From positions 992,001-1,056,000 of the forward strand of contig CAVVUF010000002.1 of the NCBI GenBank assembly GCA_963751425.1: DNA of 64,000 nt, given 5' to 3'. The notes under the pieces are model-generated. The model was not told the origin of the DNA, searched no databases, and saw only the letters and a list, made by a program, of their open reading frames with translations. A program made the translations under genes and the position numbers. This DNA is from CAVVUF01 sp963751425. Its GTDB lineage: Bacteria > Chloroflexota > Anaerolineae > Anaerolineales > UBA4823. The stretch's first letter is position 1. Every line of letters starts with the position of its first letter. Of this stretch, positions 9,134-18,904 are shown piece by piece.

Positions 9134-9552
9134 ATGACCATAATAAAAATTAGAACTGGTGCTCAGGTGGAGATTGATCTTGTCGATCTGGATGGCAATA
9201 GCTGAACGCCAGGTATTCGTTATTGTTCCGGATAAATTTGCTGACTACGCCCATCACCTGTTAGGAGAAGGCACTCCACTGGCGAAAGCTTTGATGGGTA
9301 GAACGGTAGAAGAAGAGGTCCCATATCGTTTAGACGATATTGTCAAGGTGCGTATCCTGGTTGTTCGCCCAGTGGTTTCAGATACCAATTATGAGGCTGC
9401 ATCCCAGCGTGAAGCTGAATATCGCCAGGCACTTGCTAGATTTTGAAAAGCGCAATGCCGCCGCTTTTGCAGCTTCGTTCAGCGGGAAGTGGGGAGATTA
9501 TGACCCGGATGGCATTGAAAAATGGGAAAACGAACAAAAGGACAAAGAATGA
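9134..9552 (+). pseudogene. GreA/GreB C-terminal-domain-like protein, frame broken twice
   Basis: Three short frames in series form one protein of about 138 residues. The first begins at ATG 9134 with GGAG six bases upstream and stops at 9205. Removing one base near 9203 continues into ERQVFVIVPDKFAD. Removing one T of the TTTT run at about 9442-9445 continues into FEKRNAAAFAASF. The central segment GTPLAKALMGRTVEEEVPYR is typical of the FKBP-like C-terminal domain of GreA/GreB transcript-cleavage factors. The N-terminal coiled coil that enters the RNA polymerase channel is absent, so it would not cleave RNA by itself and may only bind polymerase. Two one-base insertions in 240 bases point to read errors. 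Confidence 0.6.
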
Positions 9553-9565
9553 TTCTATCTTTGCC

Positions 9566-10225
9566 TCACTTCATCCCGCGTGCTTCTTGAATCCATCCTA
9601 ACATATGGGTTACACCTAGGCGTATCGAGTCATAATCGCCAGAGGCCAGGGATTTTTGGCTGATGAGCTGGCTGCCAACGCCCAGCCCGCAAGCCCCAGC
9701 TTTGATCCAGGTACGCACACTTTCTGGCGTGGTCTCTACGCCACCTGCCGGCATGAGCCGAGACCAGGGCATGGGTCCAAGCACGGCTTTGATCAGCTCA
9801 GGGGAGGGAGGAAATACTTTTACTATTTCTGCGCCAGCTTCTTCGGCTTTTGAGATTTCGGTGGGGGTTGCGCATCCAGGGATGTAGGGAATTTTGCGCC
9901 GGTTGCACAGCCAGGCGACCTCAGGGTTGAAGGTGGGGGCGACGATAAACTTTGCCCCATGGGCAATAAACAAAGCGGCTGTCGGTGCATCCAGGACAGA
10001 ACCGATTCCCAGGATTAAAGAAGGGTGTGTATGGCGAAATTTTTCAACGAGAACTGAGAACACCGCCAGGGCGCCTTCTCCTCGGTTGGTGAACTCCACC
10101 ACTTTGGCCCCCCCATCTGCGCAGGCGGCAACGGTTTGCCGGGCAACTTCCATGTCAGGATGGAAGAACAGCGGAACTAACCCCGTGTCGAGGATCGTTT
10201 GGATTACGGACATGCGATCGAACAT
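9566..10225 (-). CDS. eda: KDPG/KHG aldolase (2-dehydro-3-deoxyphosphogluconate aldolase-like)
   Basis: A 219-residue class I aldolase of the KDPG family. KVVEFTNRGEGAL carries the catalytic Glu region, FIVAPTFNPEV lies in the middle of the barrel, and EIVKVFPPS near residue 155 holds the Schiff-base Lys. RLMPAGGVE is the phosphate-binding strand. It splits 2-keto-3-deoxy-6-phosphogluconate (or a related keto-deoxy acid) into pyruvate and an aldehyde. ATG 10225 is chosen for the AAGGAAATTT upstream, and 24 upstream in-frame residues look spurious. The CBM9-like gene is upstream on the same strand, 43 bases away. Confidence 0.88.
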   Translation of the reverse strand: MFDRMSVIQTILDTGLVPLFFHPDMEVARQTVAACADGGAKVVEFTNRGEGALAVFSVLVEKFRHTHPSLILGIGSVLDAPTAALFIAHGAKFIVAPTFNPEVAWLCNRRKIPYIPGCATPTEISKAEEAGAEIVKVFPPSPELIKAVLGPMPWSRLMPAGGVETTPESVRTWIKAGACGLGVGSQLISQKSLASGDYDSIRLGVTHMLGWIQEARGMK

Positions 10226-10268
10226 AAATTTCCTTTCTCTCTTAATAAACCTTGAATTAGAACCTGTT

Positions 10269-10922
10269 CTATTCTTGAGTAATACGTAAGATGCCAAAAT
10301 GGGCTGGGCGATGAAAGTCTGGCACCGGGGTCATAACTGGTGACCAGCAGCTGAACTCGGCAGCCTCGTCATGCGGGCGTTCGATGCGGTAGAAATTCGC
10401 CCGCCAGGTTTTGGGTAGGTTAGTGCTGCTGGTTAGCGATTGCCAGGGAATGGCTAACATTGCCCACCACTGTTGGAGATGATCGTCGCGCCACGCATCC
10501 CATTTAATTCCGGGGCAGTTCCAGGTTAAGTCCCCGGTCATTTGCGGGGTATTTCGACCCTCTGGATTGTGGATGCGCGCATCGAAAAGAACGCCATTCG
10601 GGCTGACTTCAAATTCATAATATTCGGTTGGGTCAACATCCGTAGGGGCAATGAAAACTTCGACGGCTTCTTCGTTATAGATTGGGTCATCTCTGCGGGT
10701 ATAATTCCCCCAGATATCTCGATCCTGGCAGTCAAAACGGACAAACAGGAACTGAGAAGTGTGGCAGAGACGCACCGTTGTTTGCTGCCTGGCCTCTCGG
10801 CTGCCATCTGCCAGGATGAAAGGTGATAGCACCGGAAGGTCGCTCCAATCCAACTGGTGTAAATCTCCAGATCTGGTCCAGGCTTCTGACCTGGAAGTCA
10901 ATAACCATTCTTTCACGCCCAA
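10269..10922 (-). CDS. CBM9-like carbohydrate-binding domain protein
   Basis: A 217-residue protein made of a single beta-sandwich resembling carbohydrate-binding module family 9 (DOMON-like fold). Features seen are VRLCHTSQFLFVRFDCQD, EEAVEVFIAPT, YYEFEVSPNGVLFDARI and a C-terminal ANFYRIERPHD, all common in this fold. There is no signal peptide, so it is predicted to be cytoplasmic, which is odd for a polysaccharide-binding module. Cytoplasmic members occur next to sugar-catabolic genes. It starts only 8 bases from a divergent start at 10931, so the two promoters must overlap the genes. Confidence 0.75.
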   Translation of the reverse strand: MGVKEWLLTSRSEAWTRSGDLHQLDWSDLPVLSPFILADGSREARQQTTVRLCHTSQFLFVRFDCQDRDIWGNYTRRDDPIYNEEAVEVFIAPTDVDPTEYYEFEVSPNGVLFDARIHNPEGRNTPQMTGDLTWNCPGIKWDAWRDDHLQQWWAMLAIPWQSLTSSTNLPKTWRANFYRIERPHDEAAEFSCWSPVMTPVPDFHRPAHFGILRITQE

Positions 10923-10930
10923 ATTCTACT

Positions 10931-12046
10931 ATGAAACTACCCACCATTGAAAAACCCACCCTCCTGCTAGACCCCTCCCGAGTACAAATGAATATTAAAC
11001 GCATGGCTGAAAAAGCTCGCGCACAGGGGATCCGTTTTCGCCCGCATTTTAAAACCCACCAATCCGAACAAATCGGTGAGTGGTTCCGCGAGCAGGGCGT
11101 TAGCGCCATTACCGTTTCCTCGGTGGATATGGCCCTGTATTTTGCAGACTGCGGATGGCAGGATATCACCATCGCTTTTCCAGTAAACTGGAGGCAGTTG
11201 GAAAAATATTGGTCCCTGGCGAAATCTACCCGGCTGGGGTTATTAGTTGAATCCATTGAATCGGTGGATTGGCTGGAAAAGAACTTGAGTGTTCCGGTCA
11301 ATCTCTGGATTGAAGTGGATGAAGGCTCTGGTCGTTCTGGTGTACCCTGGGATGACACAAATACTTTACTGCATCTTGCTGAACAAATTCGCCAGTCCTC
11401 CCATCACCAGTTTAAAGGTCTGCTGACCCATGCTGGCAGGATTTATAGCTCCAGCACGGTCGGTGAGATCGAGAACGTATATACCCAGACGGTCCAACGC
11501 CTGAACCAGGTCCGTGATTTCTTATTAACCAATTCGGTTGAGGGATGCGAAGTATCGATTGGGGATACGCCGGGCTGCAGCCTGGTGTCTGACCTGGGCA
11601 AGGTGGATGAGATCAGGCCGGGCAATTTTGTTTTCTATGATGCCCAACAGCTCCGCTTAGGTTCCTGCCAACCCGAAGATATCGGGGTTATCCTGGCTTG
11701 CCCCGTGGTTGCGAAGTATCCTGCCAGAGGCGAGGTCGTTATTTATGGCGGTGCCATTCACCTCTCAAAAGACACGGTGATTGATCAGGGTAAACCCGTT
11801 TACGGCCTGGTGGCTTTGCCTGGCGAGAAGGGTTGGGGTGCGCCCGTGCCGGGCGGATACGTGGCACGTTTATCCCAGGAGCATGGGGTTGTGCACCTGC
11901 CCGAGCCATATTTGAGCCAGGTATCGCTAGGTGATATATCTATTAATTATCCCGGCGCATTCCTGCCTGTCAGTCAGCGCGCTGGGCGAATACTATACGC
12001 TGGATGGAGAAATTATCCTGGCTTTTCAAGGGTAGATAGCCGGTAA
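10931..12046 (+). CDS. PLP-dependent fold III enzyme (D-threonine aldolase/D-serine deaminase-like)
   Basis: A 371-residue protein with an alanine-racemase-type TIM barrel. PHFKTHQ at about residues 38-44 holds the PLP Lys. VDEGSGRSGV and LLTHAGRIY follow in the barrel, and GDTPGCS is at the phosphate end. In D-threonine aldolases and DSD1-type D-serine dehydratases the C-terminal beta-domain has a Pro-x-His-x-Cys zinc site. Here the matching place reads NYPGAFLPVS without His or Cys, so a zinc-independent or changed activity is likely. The track allows a start at 10823, but ATG 10931 begins the family homology. Its 3' end overlaps the convergent LarA-like gene by 34 bases. Confidence 0.75.
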   Translation: MKLPTIEKPTLLLDPSRVQMNIKRMAEKARAQGIRFRPHFKTHQSEQIGEWFREQGVSAITVSSVDMALYFADCGWQDITIAFPVNWRQLEKYWSLAKSTRLGLLVESIESVDWLEKNLSVPVNLWIEVDEGSGRSGVPWDDTNTLLHLAEQIRQSSHHQFKGLLTHAGRIYSSSTVGEIENVYTQTVQRLNQVRDFLLTNSVEGCEVSIGDTPGCSLVSDLGKVDEIRPGNFVFYDAQQLRLGSCQPEDIGVILACPVVAKYPARGEVVIYGGAIHLSKDTVIDQGKPVYGLVALPGEKGWGAPVPGGYVARLSQEHGVVHLPEPYLSQVSLGDISINYPGAFLPVSQRAGRILYAGWRNYPGFSRVDSR

Positions 12047-13263
12047 AGATATTCTCCGGCACGGCGCACCACCAGCAAGTCTGGGTCATTCCTGGCTTCC
12101 CATTCGGAGGGGTCAATCAGCTTTGGGTCGCGGTATCCCAGGTTGATCGACCGGCAGAGCTCCTCAGGGAGGCTTGTTGCCAGGGTAACCTGGATGCGAG
12201 GGGCTTCGATGCCTGTTTTTAAATCGTATTCCCCGATACCGCGCAGCTGAGTGGAATGCCCCAGCACCCCCCAAGGCAGGTGCTTGAACTGGTCCCACTG
12301 GGTGACGAAATAATCGAGCACATGATAGCCGATCTTCCGGATTACTTTCCCATGCGTTTGGCTGATTTCATGAATATGAGGTGCGTAGAGGATCAGCTCC
12401 CCACCATCCGCAACCACCGGCTCCAGCTTATACATACCCTTGCCTCCCACCCAAACTTCCTGGTACATCTCTGGCAAAACAGAAAGCACCTGGTGGTAAG
12501 GTTTTTCCACCCAGCGGATGTGCACTTGGGCGGAAAGGCCTGCTGCATCCAAAAAAGCTTCTTCTGGCGTGCCGAAAAAGCATCCAGCAATCCCTTCGTG
12601 CATGACAACACAGCAAAAGGCGTGTCGGGGTGTGGGGATCAGCGCTGCAGCGCGGTCAATCACTTTGCGCACGGGCGTGTCGCGTGTGCCAATAATCGTA
12701 TGGCAGGTGATCAAGGCGCCTAACCAATGGGTAAAGTCGATGATCTCAGATCCGGCGATCCCCGGGAAGAAATATTTATTCCCTCCAGAAAAACCGACCA
12801 CCTCATGCGGAAAAACCGGCCCGCAAATGATCAGGTGGTCGTAATCCAGGACCAAGCGGTTCAACTGCACTTCCACATCCATGGCTAAGCGAGCTTCAGT
12901 GAGCTCTGCCATCTCTTGGGCCGAGATGGTACCCAGGTAGGTGAGGGCCGCGGGATCCTTCCAGGCATGGTTGAAGATCGAGATATCCCGATACGCCCCC
13001 GTGCGCTCCTCCGCTGTGATTCCGAAGTGTTTCAGTATGGTTGGCTCGTCGAGTGGGGGATGGGTGCCGAGGGCGACCAGGAAATCAAGCCTCTGCACAG
13101 AGCCTTTGAGATGCCGGGTCAGCAGCTTGAAGAACAGCGGAACAGGCATTGTGCGCGTCGGATCGGGTACGATCACCAGAACTCTTTTGCCTTTTAGTGC
13201 GAGGCTGTCCAGCCCTTCGACGACAATTTTTTCCAGATCGGTTTCGCTCAGAAAATTCGGCAT
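12013..13263 (-). CDS. LarA-like nickel-pincer racemase (DUF2088 family)
   Basis: A 416-residue protein of the lactate racemase family. The N-terminal domain has VIVPDPTRTMPVP, corresponding to the D-x-T-R segment in LarA. A GTHPPLDEP segment supplies a conserved His, and HEVVGFSGGNKYFFPGI in the C-terminal half matches the region with the catalytic His and the cofactor-linked Lys. The family interconverts 2-hydroxy acids such as lactate or malate using a nickel-pincer nucleotide made by LarB, LarC and LarE. None of those is in this window. Its place in a sugar-acid gene block suggests a substrate other than lactate. It is divergent from the DUF4432 operon. Confidence 0.82.
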   Translation of the reverse strand: MPNFLSETDLEKIVVEGLDSLALKGKRVLVIVPDPTRTMPVPLFFKLLTRHLKGSVQRLDFLVALGTHPPLDEPTILKHFGITAEERTGAYRDISIFNHAWKDPAALTYLGTISAQEMAELTEARLAMDVEVQLNRLVLDYDHLIICGPVFPHEVVGFSGGNKYFFPGIAGSEIIDFTHWLGALITCHTIIGTRDTPVRKVIDRAAALIPTPRHAFCCVVMHEGIAGCFFGTPEEAFLDAAGLSAQVHIRWVEKPYHQVLSVLPEMYQEVWVGGKGMYKLEPVVADGGELILYAPHIHEISQTHGKVIRKIGYHVLDYFVTQWDQFKHLPWGVLGHSTQLRGIGEYDLKTGIEAPRIQVTLATSLPEELCRSINLGYRDPKLIDPSEWEARNDPDLLVVRRAGEYLYRLSTLEKPG

Positions 13264-13327
13264 TGGAATGTCTCCCGGATGAGGTTATTTGAATCTTGGT
13301 TTCAAAGCCAAGTATACTCGATTGTTA

Positions 13328-13357
13328 TTCGCAACCTTCTCCAGGCAGGTATATAAT
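13328..13357 (+). promoter_or_regulatory. putative promoter of the DUF4432-lyxose isomerase-kinase operon
   Basis: A perfect TATAAT lies at 13352-13357 and a TTCGCA at 13328-13333, with an 18-base spacer. It points toward the gene at 13524 and leaves a leader of about 160 bases that contains the nested inverted repeat at 13402-13460. Assigned by motif only. Confidence 0.4.
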
Positions 13358-13401
13358 TATTCCGTTGTCTAATGTATCGATCCGAAAATTGCAAGAGGCT
13401 T

Positions 13402-13460
13402 GTTATTGAGTGTAAGCTGTGGACGATGAGTATATCGTTTCGTACAGCCTATCCAATAAC
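13402..13460 (+). promoter_or_regulatory. nested inverted repeat in operon leader
   Basis: Three arms nest around one centre: GTTATTG at 13402-13408 with CAATAAC at 13454-13460, AAGCTGT at 13414-13420 with ACAGCCT at 13444-13450 (one mismatch), and ACGAT at 13423-13427 with ATCGT at 13434-13438. In RNA it would fold into a long interrupted stem in the leader of the 13524 operon. In DNA the arms could be regulator sites. No known riboswitch consensus is recognised. Confidence 0.4.
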
Positions 13461-13523
13461 TGGAGCTCATCAAGGTTTTCCAGAGTGGTCTTTTGAATCA
13501 TGGTGTATTTCAGGAGGATGAAG

Positions 13524-14558
13524 ATGGTGCAGCTCTTTGGCAAGGATTTATCACCCCAAGACTTACTCCGCCGCCTTGGTGATATGAGCCAGGTGGCAGG
13601 GGTGCAGCCGCTTGAACTCGTTGATGGTAATGAACGCGGTGTGCGTGCGGTGAGCCTCTATAATGCCGCCGGCCTGGAATTGATGGTTGTGCCCGACCGC
13701 GGTATGGCAGTGACCCGCTTGGCTTACCGCGGCGTACCGCTGCCGCTCCTCAGCCCGGTGGGAACAGCGCACCCGGCTTTTGCTGAGCGGCGCGGGTTGG
13801 GCTGGCTGCGCACCTGGCCGGCGGGTTTCCTGACCCCCTGCGGGCTGACGCAAGTTGGCTCTCCCTGCCTGGATGGTAACGAAGAGCTGGGCCTGCATGG
13901 ACGCGTGGCTCAGATCCCGGCGCGCCAGGTTTCCTGGGGGGCGGAGTGGCAAGGAGATCGGTATGTGCTGTGGGTGGAAGGTAAGGTACGGGAGACCGCG
14001 GTGTTTGGTGAGAACCTGATATTGCATCGCCGCATCTGGACGACGCTGGACAGCGCCACTTTTTGGATTGAGGATCGCGTTGAAAACCAGGGATTTTCCC
14101 CGGCCCCGCATATGTTTCTACAGCACATCAACCTGGGCTACCCAATTGTCGATGAGACCGCCCGCCTGGTGCTGCCCACCCATACCACCCAGCCCAGGGA
14201 TGAAGCCGCCCAACCAGGTCTGGAAAGCTGCTGTGAGTTTTCAGATCCGGTCCCTGGTTATCTGGAGCAGGTTTTTTACCATGATCTACAGCCCGATGGA
14301 AGTGGGCAGGTGGAAGTCCGATTTGAGAACCCCACATTTGAGCATGGTCGAGGCCTTGGTGTTGCTCTGCGCTATGCAAAAGCAGATTACCCGATTTTTA
14401 TCGAGTGGAAGATGATGGGCGAAGGTCTGTATGTTGTCGGTTTGGAGCCTGCCAACTGCCATGTCGGCGGGCGCTGCCAGGAGCGAGAGATGGGCACGCT
14501 GCCGATGCTTGCTCCGCAAGAGAAACGAACCTACAAGCTAGAGGTCGAGGTATTTTAA
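13524..14558 (+). CDS. DUF4432 aldose-epimerase-like protein
   Basis: A 344-residue galactose-mutarotase-fold protein of the DUF4432 group. Visible landmarks are MVVPDRGMAVTRLAYRGVPL, a TPCGLTQVG segment, LGLHGRV with a His, and FLQHINLGYP with another His, matching the active-site His positions of aldose-1-epimerase-like barrels. The protein probably changes or binds the anomeric form of a sugar in the cytoplasm. ATG 13524 lies six bases after AGGAGG. An ATG at 13518 would be too close to it. It opens a three-gene operon, with the D-lyxose isomerase gene starting 14 bases after its stop. Confidence 0.82.
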   Translation: MVQLFGKDLSPQDLLRRLGDMSQVAGVQPLELVDGNERGVRAVSLYNAAGLELMVVPDRGMAVTRLAYRGVPLPLLSPVGTAHPAFAERRGLGWLRTWPAGFLTPCGLTQVGSPCLDGNEELGLHGRVAQIPARQVSWGAEWQGDRYVLWVEGKVRETAVFGENLILHRRIWTTLDSATFWIEDRVENQGFSPAPHMFLQHINLGYPIVDETARLVLPTHTTQPRDEAAQPGLESCCEFSDPVPGYLEQVFYHDLQPDGSGQVEVRFENPTFEHGRGLGVALRYAKADYPIFIEWKMMGEGLYVVGLEPANCHVGGRCQEREMGTLPMLAPQEKRTYKLEVEVF

Positions 14559-14572
14559 AGGAGACAACGATC

Positions 14573-15274
14573 ATGAAACGCTCTGAGATTAATACCATCC
14601 TGCGTTCTGCCATTCAATTTATTCACGATCAACACTTTGCCTTGCCTCCGTTTGCATACTGGACTCCGGAAGCGTGGGGGACGAAAGGGGATGAAGTGCG
14701 TGAAATTGTAGATCGCAAGCTGGGCTGGGATATTACCGACTTTGGCAGTGGAGATTTCGAACGGATTGGCCTTTTCCTGTTTACGATGCGAAACGGCAGG
14801 CCAGAGAACCTGAAAACCCTGCAGGGTAAATTGTATGCAGAGAAGTTGTTGATAATCCGGGTTGGTCAGGTAACTCCCACGCATTACCACGCCAGCAAAA
14901 TGGAAGATATTATCAACCGGTCTGGAGGCAGGCTGGGGATTGAGCTTTATGAGTTTTTACCGGATGGAGGTTTGGACCGCGCTGCAGAGGTGTCTGTCTC
15001 GCTGGATGGCGTCCAACACCGCCTGCCGGCAGGCAGCCAGGTTTTTCTAACGCCAGGGGAGAGCATTACCTTGACGCGGGGCTTGTACCACCGCTTTTGG
15101 GCTGAGGATGCCCCCGTGCTGGCGGGAGAGGTCTCTTCGGTCAATGATGATGACGCTGATAATTACTTTTACGATGCTCCAGGCCGTTTTCCGGCGATTG
15201 AAGAGGATGAGCCGCCGCTGTATTTGCTGTGCAATGATTACCCTCGCTACTACCACCTGGCAAAGCAGGTGTGA
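14573..15274 (+). CDS. D-lyxose/D-mannose ketol-isomerase (LyxE-like cupin)
   Basis: A 233-residue cupin-fold isomerase of the D-lyxose isomerase family. The metal site is visible as THYHASKMEDIINR (two His and a Glu) at about residues 103-116, with a further His in RGLYHRFW. The family converts D-lyxose to D-xylulose and D-mannose to D-fructose with a divalent metal. AAAGGAGACAACGATC lies before the ATG at 14573, and the longer frame from 14405 overlaps the preceding gene and is not genuine. The PfkB kinase starts one base inside its stop codon, so translational coupling is likely. Isomerase followed by kinase suggests a ketose phosphate product. Confidence 0.85.
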   Translation: MKRSEINTILRSAIQFIHDQHFALPPFAYWTPEAWGTKGDEVREIVDRKLGWDITDFGSGDFERIGLFLFTMRNGRPENLKTLQGKLYAEKLLIIRVGQVTPTHYHASKMEDIINRSGGRLGIELYEFLPDGGLDRAAEVSVSLDGVQHRLPAGSQVFLTPGESITLTRGLYHRFWAEDAPVLAGEVSSVNDDDADNYFYDAPGRFPAIEEDEPPLYLLCNDYPRYYHLAKQV

Positions 15275-16467
15275 TGATTAATAAGTGCGCCGTTGTTGCC
15301 GGTCACATCTGCCTGGACATTTTCCCCGAGCTTGATCATCTACCTCCAGGTGGGATCAGCAAGCTGTTTGAAACAGGTCAGTTATTAAGAATCGGTAAAG
15401 CTTTTTTTGCAACGGGTGGTCCTGTCTCGAATACAGGGATAGCCCTCCACCAGCTGGGCATCCCGACCCGTTTGCTGTGCAAGATCGGTACGGATTTATT
15501 TGGGGATGCCGTCCGAGATCTTATTGGCGCATATGCCCCAGAGCTGGCAGCCGATATGCGGATTGACCCGGGCACCAGCACGGCTTATACCATTATCCTG
15601 AGTTTTCCGGGTGCAGACCGCGTCTTCATGGGAAACCCAGGAGCCAGCGACACCTATGGGGCTGAGGATATCGACTATGATGTGGTCTCCCGGGCAGACC
15701 TGTTCCACTTCGGTTACCCTCCCGTGATGCGCAGAATGTATGTAGACGGGGGCTTCGAGCTGGAGACAGTCTTCCAGCGGGCTAAGGAAGCCAGCGTGGT
15801 GGAAAATCTTCTCACTTCGTTGGATATGGCTTTCCCCGATCCGGCAACTCCTGGAGGTCAAGCCGACTGGCGCCTGATTATGAAAAGGGTGCTGCCGCAT
15901 GTCGATGTCTTCCTGCCCAGCCTCGAAGAGTTGTTATACATGCTGCACCGGGAGCAGTACGATGAGCTTGTCAGGGGCTTTGGAGCAGGTAATCTGCCGG
16001 AAGCCGCATCACCTGGCCTTCTGTACCAATTGAGCAGTGAGCTGATCGAGATGGGGGTTAAGATTGTGGCGATCAAGCTGGGTGAGCGTGGGCTCTATCT
16101 GCGTACCGCCACCCTTGAGAGCTTGAAACCGCTGGCAGGCAGCCTGGATATTTCTACCTGGAATGGGAAAGAGCTTTGGGCGCCCTGTTTCCAGGTGCAG
16201 GTGGCTGGCACGACCGGTGCAGGGGACGCTACCATCGCCGGTTTCTTGAGCGGGCTGCTGCGCGGCCTCACTCCAGCCGAAGCCATGACTATGGCAGTGG
16301 CAGTTGGGGCGTGCAACGTAGAGGCCATGGATGCCTTGAGCGGGATCTGCTCCTGGGAAGATACAGAAGCGCGTGTGAAGTCTGGCTGGCAGCGTCATGT
16401 GTTGAGGCTGGAAGAGCCTGGCTGGGAATGGGACTCGGCAGCCGGATTATGGGTAGGGGAGGGGTAA
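15274..16467 (+). CDS. PfkB-family carbohydrate kinase
   Basis: A 397-residue ribokinase-fold kinase. The N-terminal part has AFFATGGPVSNTGIALHQLG (sugar-binding glycines) and LCKIGTDLFGD. The C-terminal part has AGTTGAGDATIAGFLSG, the PfkB signature with the catalytic Asp in GAGD. It is longer than a typical fructokinase because of an insertion around residues 160-260. The likely substrate is the ketose made by the upstream isomerase, or fructose, with ATP as donor. ATG 15274 overlaps the preceding TGA by one base. A GTG at 15271 is an alternative. It is the last gene of the 13524-16467 operon. Confidence 0.85.
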   Translation: MINKCAVVAGHICLDIFPELDHLPPGGISKLFETGQLLRIGKAFFATGGPVSNTGIALHQLGIPTRLLCKIGTDLFGDAVRDLIGAYAPELAADMRIDPGTSTAYTIILSFPGADRVFMGNPGASDTYGAEDIDYDVVSRADLFHFGYPPVMRRMYVDGGFELETVFQRAKEASVVENLLTSLDMAFPDPATPGGQADWRLIMKRVLPHVDVFLPSLEELLYMLHREQYDELVRGFGAGNLPEAASPGLLYQLSSELIEMGVKIVAIKLGERGLYLRTATLESLKPLAGSLDISTWNGKELWAPCFQVQVAGTTGAGDATIAGFLSGLLRGLTPAEAMTMAVAVGACNVEAMDALSGICSWEDTEARVKSGWQRHVLRLEEPGWEWDSAAGLWVGEG

Positions 16468-16594
16468 GGGGTGCGATTGGCTCAGAAATTGCACTTGAGA
16501 GTAGGAGATTTAAGGTTTAATAGGTTGCGTATAGATTATTTGCAGAGGAGCCTCCCTTGACAGTAGAATACCCTGGATTACAATCTTCGCTGCA

Positions 16595-17035
16595 ATGGGA
16601 CAAGCAGAGCCGATGAGCGAAGGAAACGAAACCACGCACTCCGATGCTTATCTACACGTGCAGCGGGGGCCTTTAGCGGGTATTGTCATTCCTGTTGACC
16701 CGGGAGCGAATATCTTTGGCAGGGCAGAGGGGCACATCCTGCCGGATGAGCACGTATCTCGGCGGCACGCCTCCATCAATGCGGTCTCTGGCGAATACAT
16801 GCTGATTGACCTGGGAAGCTCGAACGGTACGGTAGTGAATGGTCAAAAGATCACCGGCCCAGTGATACTCCAGCATGGCGATGTGATCCAGTTCGGGGGG
16901 ACCATCATGGGATTTTATATCCGGGGGATGGAGGGCAGCGTGGTAATGGGGACGGGAGCTGCCACACCGGCAGCGGCTCCGGAACAGCTTTTAGAAAGCA
17001 CGCTCGTTATTTCGAAAAATCTGAAACAGGAATAA
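16595..17035 (+). CDS. FHA-domain protein
   Basis: A 146-residue protein with one forkhead-associated domain. NIFGRAEGH, then HVSRRHASI and DLGSSNGTVVNG are the phosphothreonine-binding loops (conserved Gly-Arg, Ser-Arg-x-His and Asn-Gly). The domain covers about residues 20-112, and an Ala/Pro-rich tail follows. FHA proteins bind Ser/Thr-phosphorylated partners, so a Hanks-type kinase should exist elsewhere in the genome. None is present here. ATG 16613 is a possible alternative start. The gene stands alone, facing glnS convergently. Confidence 0.85.
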   Translation: MGQAEPMSEGNETTHSDAYLHVQRGPLAGIVIPVDPGANIFGRAEGHILPDEHVSRRHASINAVSGEYMLIDLGSSNGTVVNGQKITGPVILQHGDVIQFGGTIMGFYIRGMEGSVVMGTGAATPAAAPEQLLESTLVISKNLKQE

Positions 17036-17079
17036 GGTTTTATCCGAAAAATGGGAGAAGTCGTCAAAAAACGAACATC

Positions 17080-18771
<1,692 letters not shown>

Positions 18772-18790
18772 GATGATTTTCCTTATATAG

Positions 18791-18819
18791 AGAAAACACC
18801 CTGGAAGGTGAGCAGGGTG
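18791..18819 (-). terminator. rho-independent terminator-like hairpin after tRNA-Gln
   Basis: Read on the minus strand, CACCCTG (18813-18819) pairs with CAGGGTG (18797-18803) over a nine-base loop, and TTTTCT follows. It lies between tRNA-Gln and the glnS start, so it may stop tRNA transcripts before glnS, or let through only part of them. Confidence 0.6.
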
Positions 18820-18833
18820 CTTAATCCAGAAGG

Positions 18834-18904
18834 CTGGGGGCAGAGGATTCGAACCTCTATAGGCAGATCCAGAGTTTGCAGTCCTGCCATTGGACGAGCC
18901 CCCA
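18834..18904 (-). tRNA. tRNA-Gln (CUG anticodon)
   Basis: A 71-base cloverleaf on the minus strand. The acceptor TGGGGGC pairs with GCCCCCA, giving the U1-A72 pair and G73 discriminator typical of tRNA-Gln. The D stem is GTCC/GGAC, the T arm is AGAGG-TTCGAAT-CCTCT, and the anticodon loop CTCTGGA reads CUG. The anticodon stem GCAAA/TCTGC has one A-C mismatch at its fourth pair. CCA is not encoded. It stands directly upstream of glnS. Confidence 0.93.

Noticed and set aside
18772..18833. T-box leader of glnS
   Set aside because: The segment is too short and lacks specifier-loop and T-box consensus. The hairpin is better seen as the tRNA terminator.
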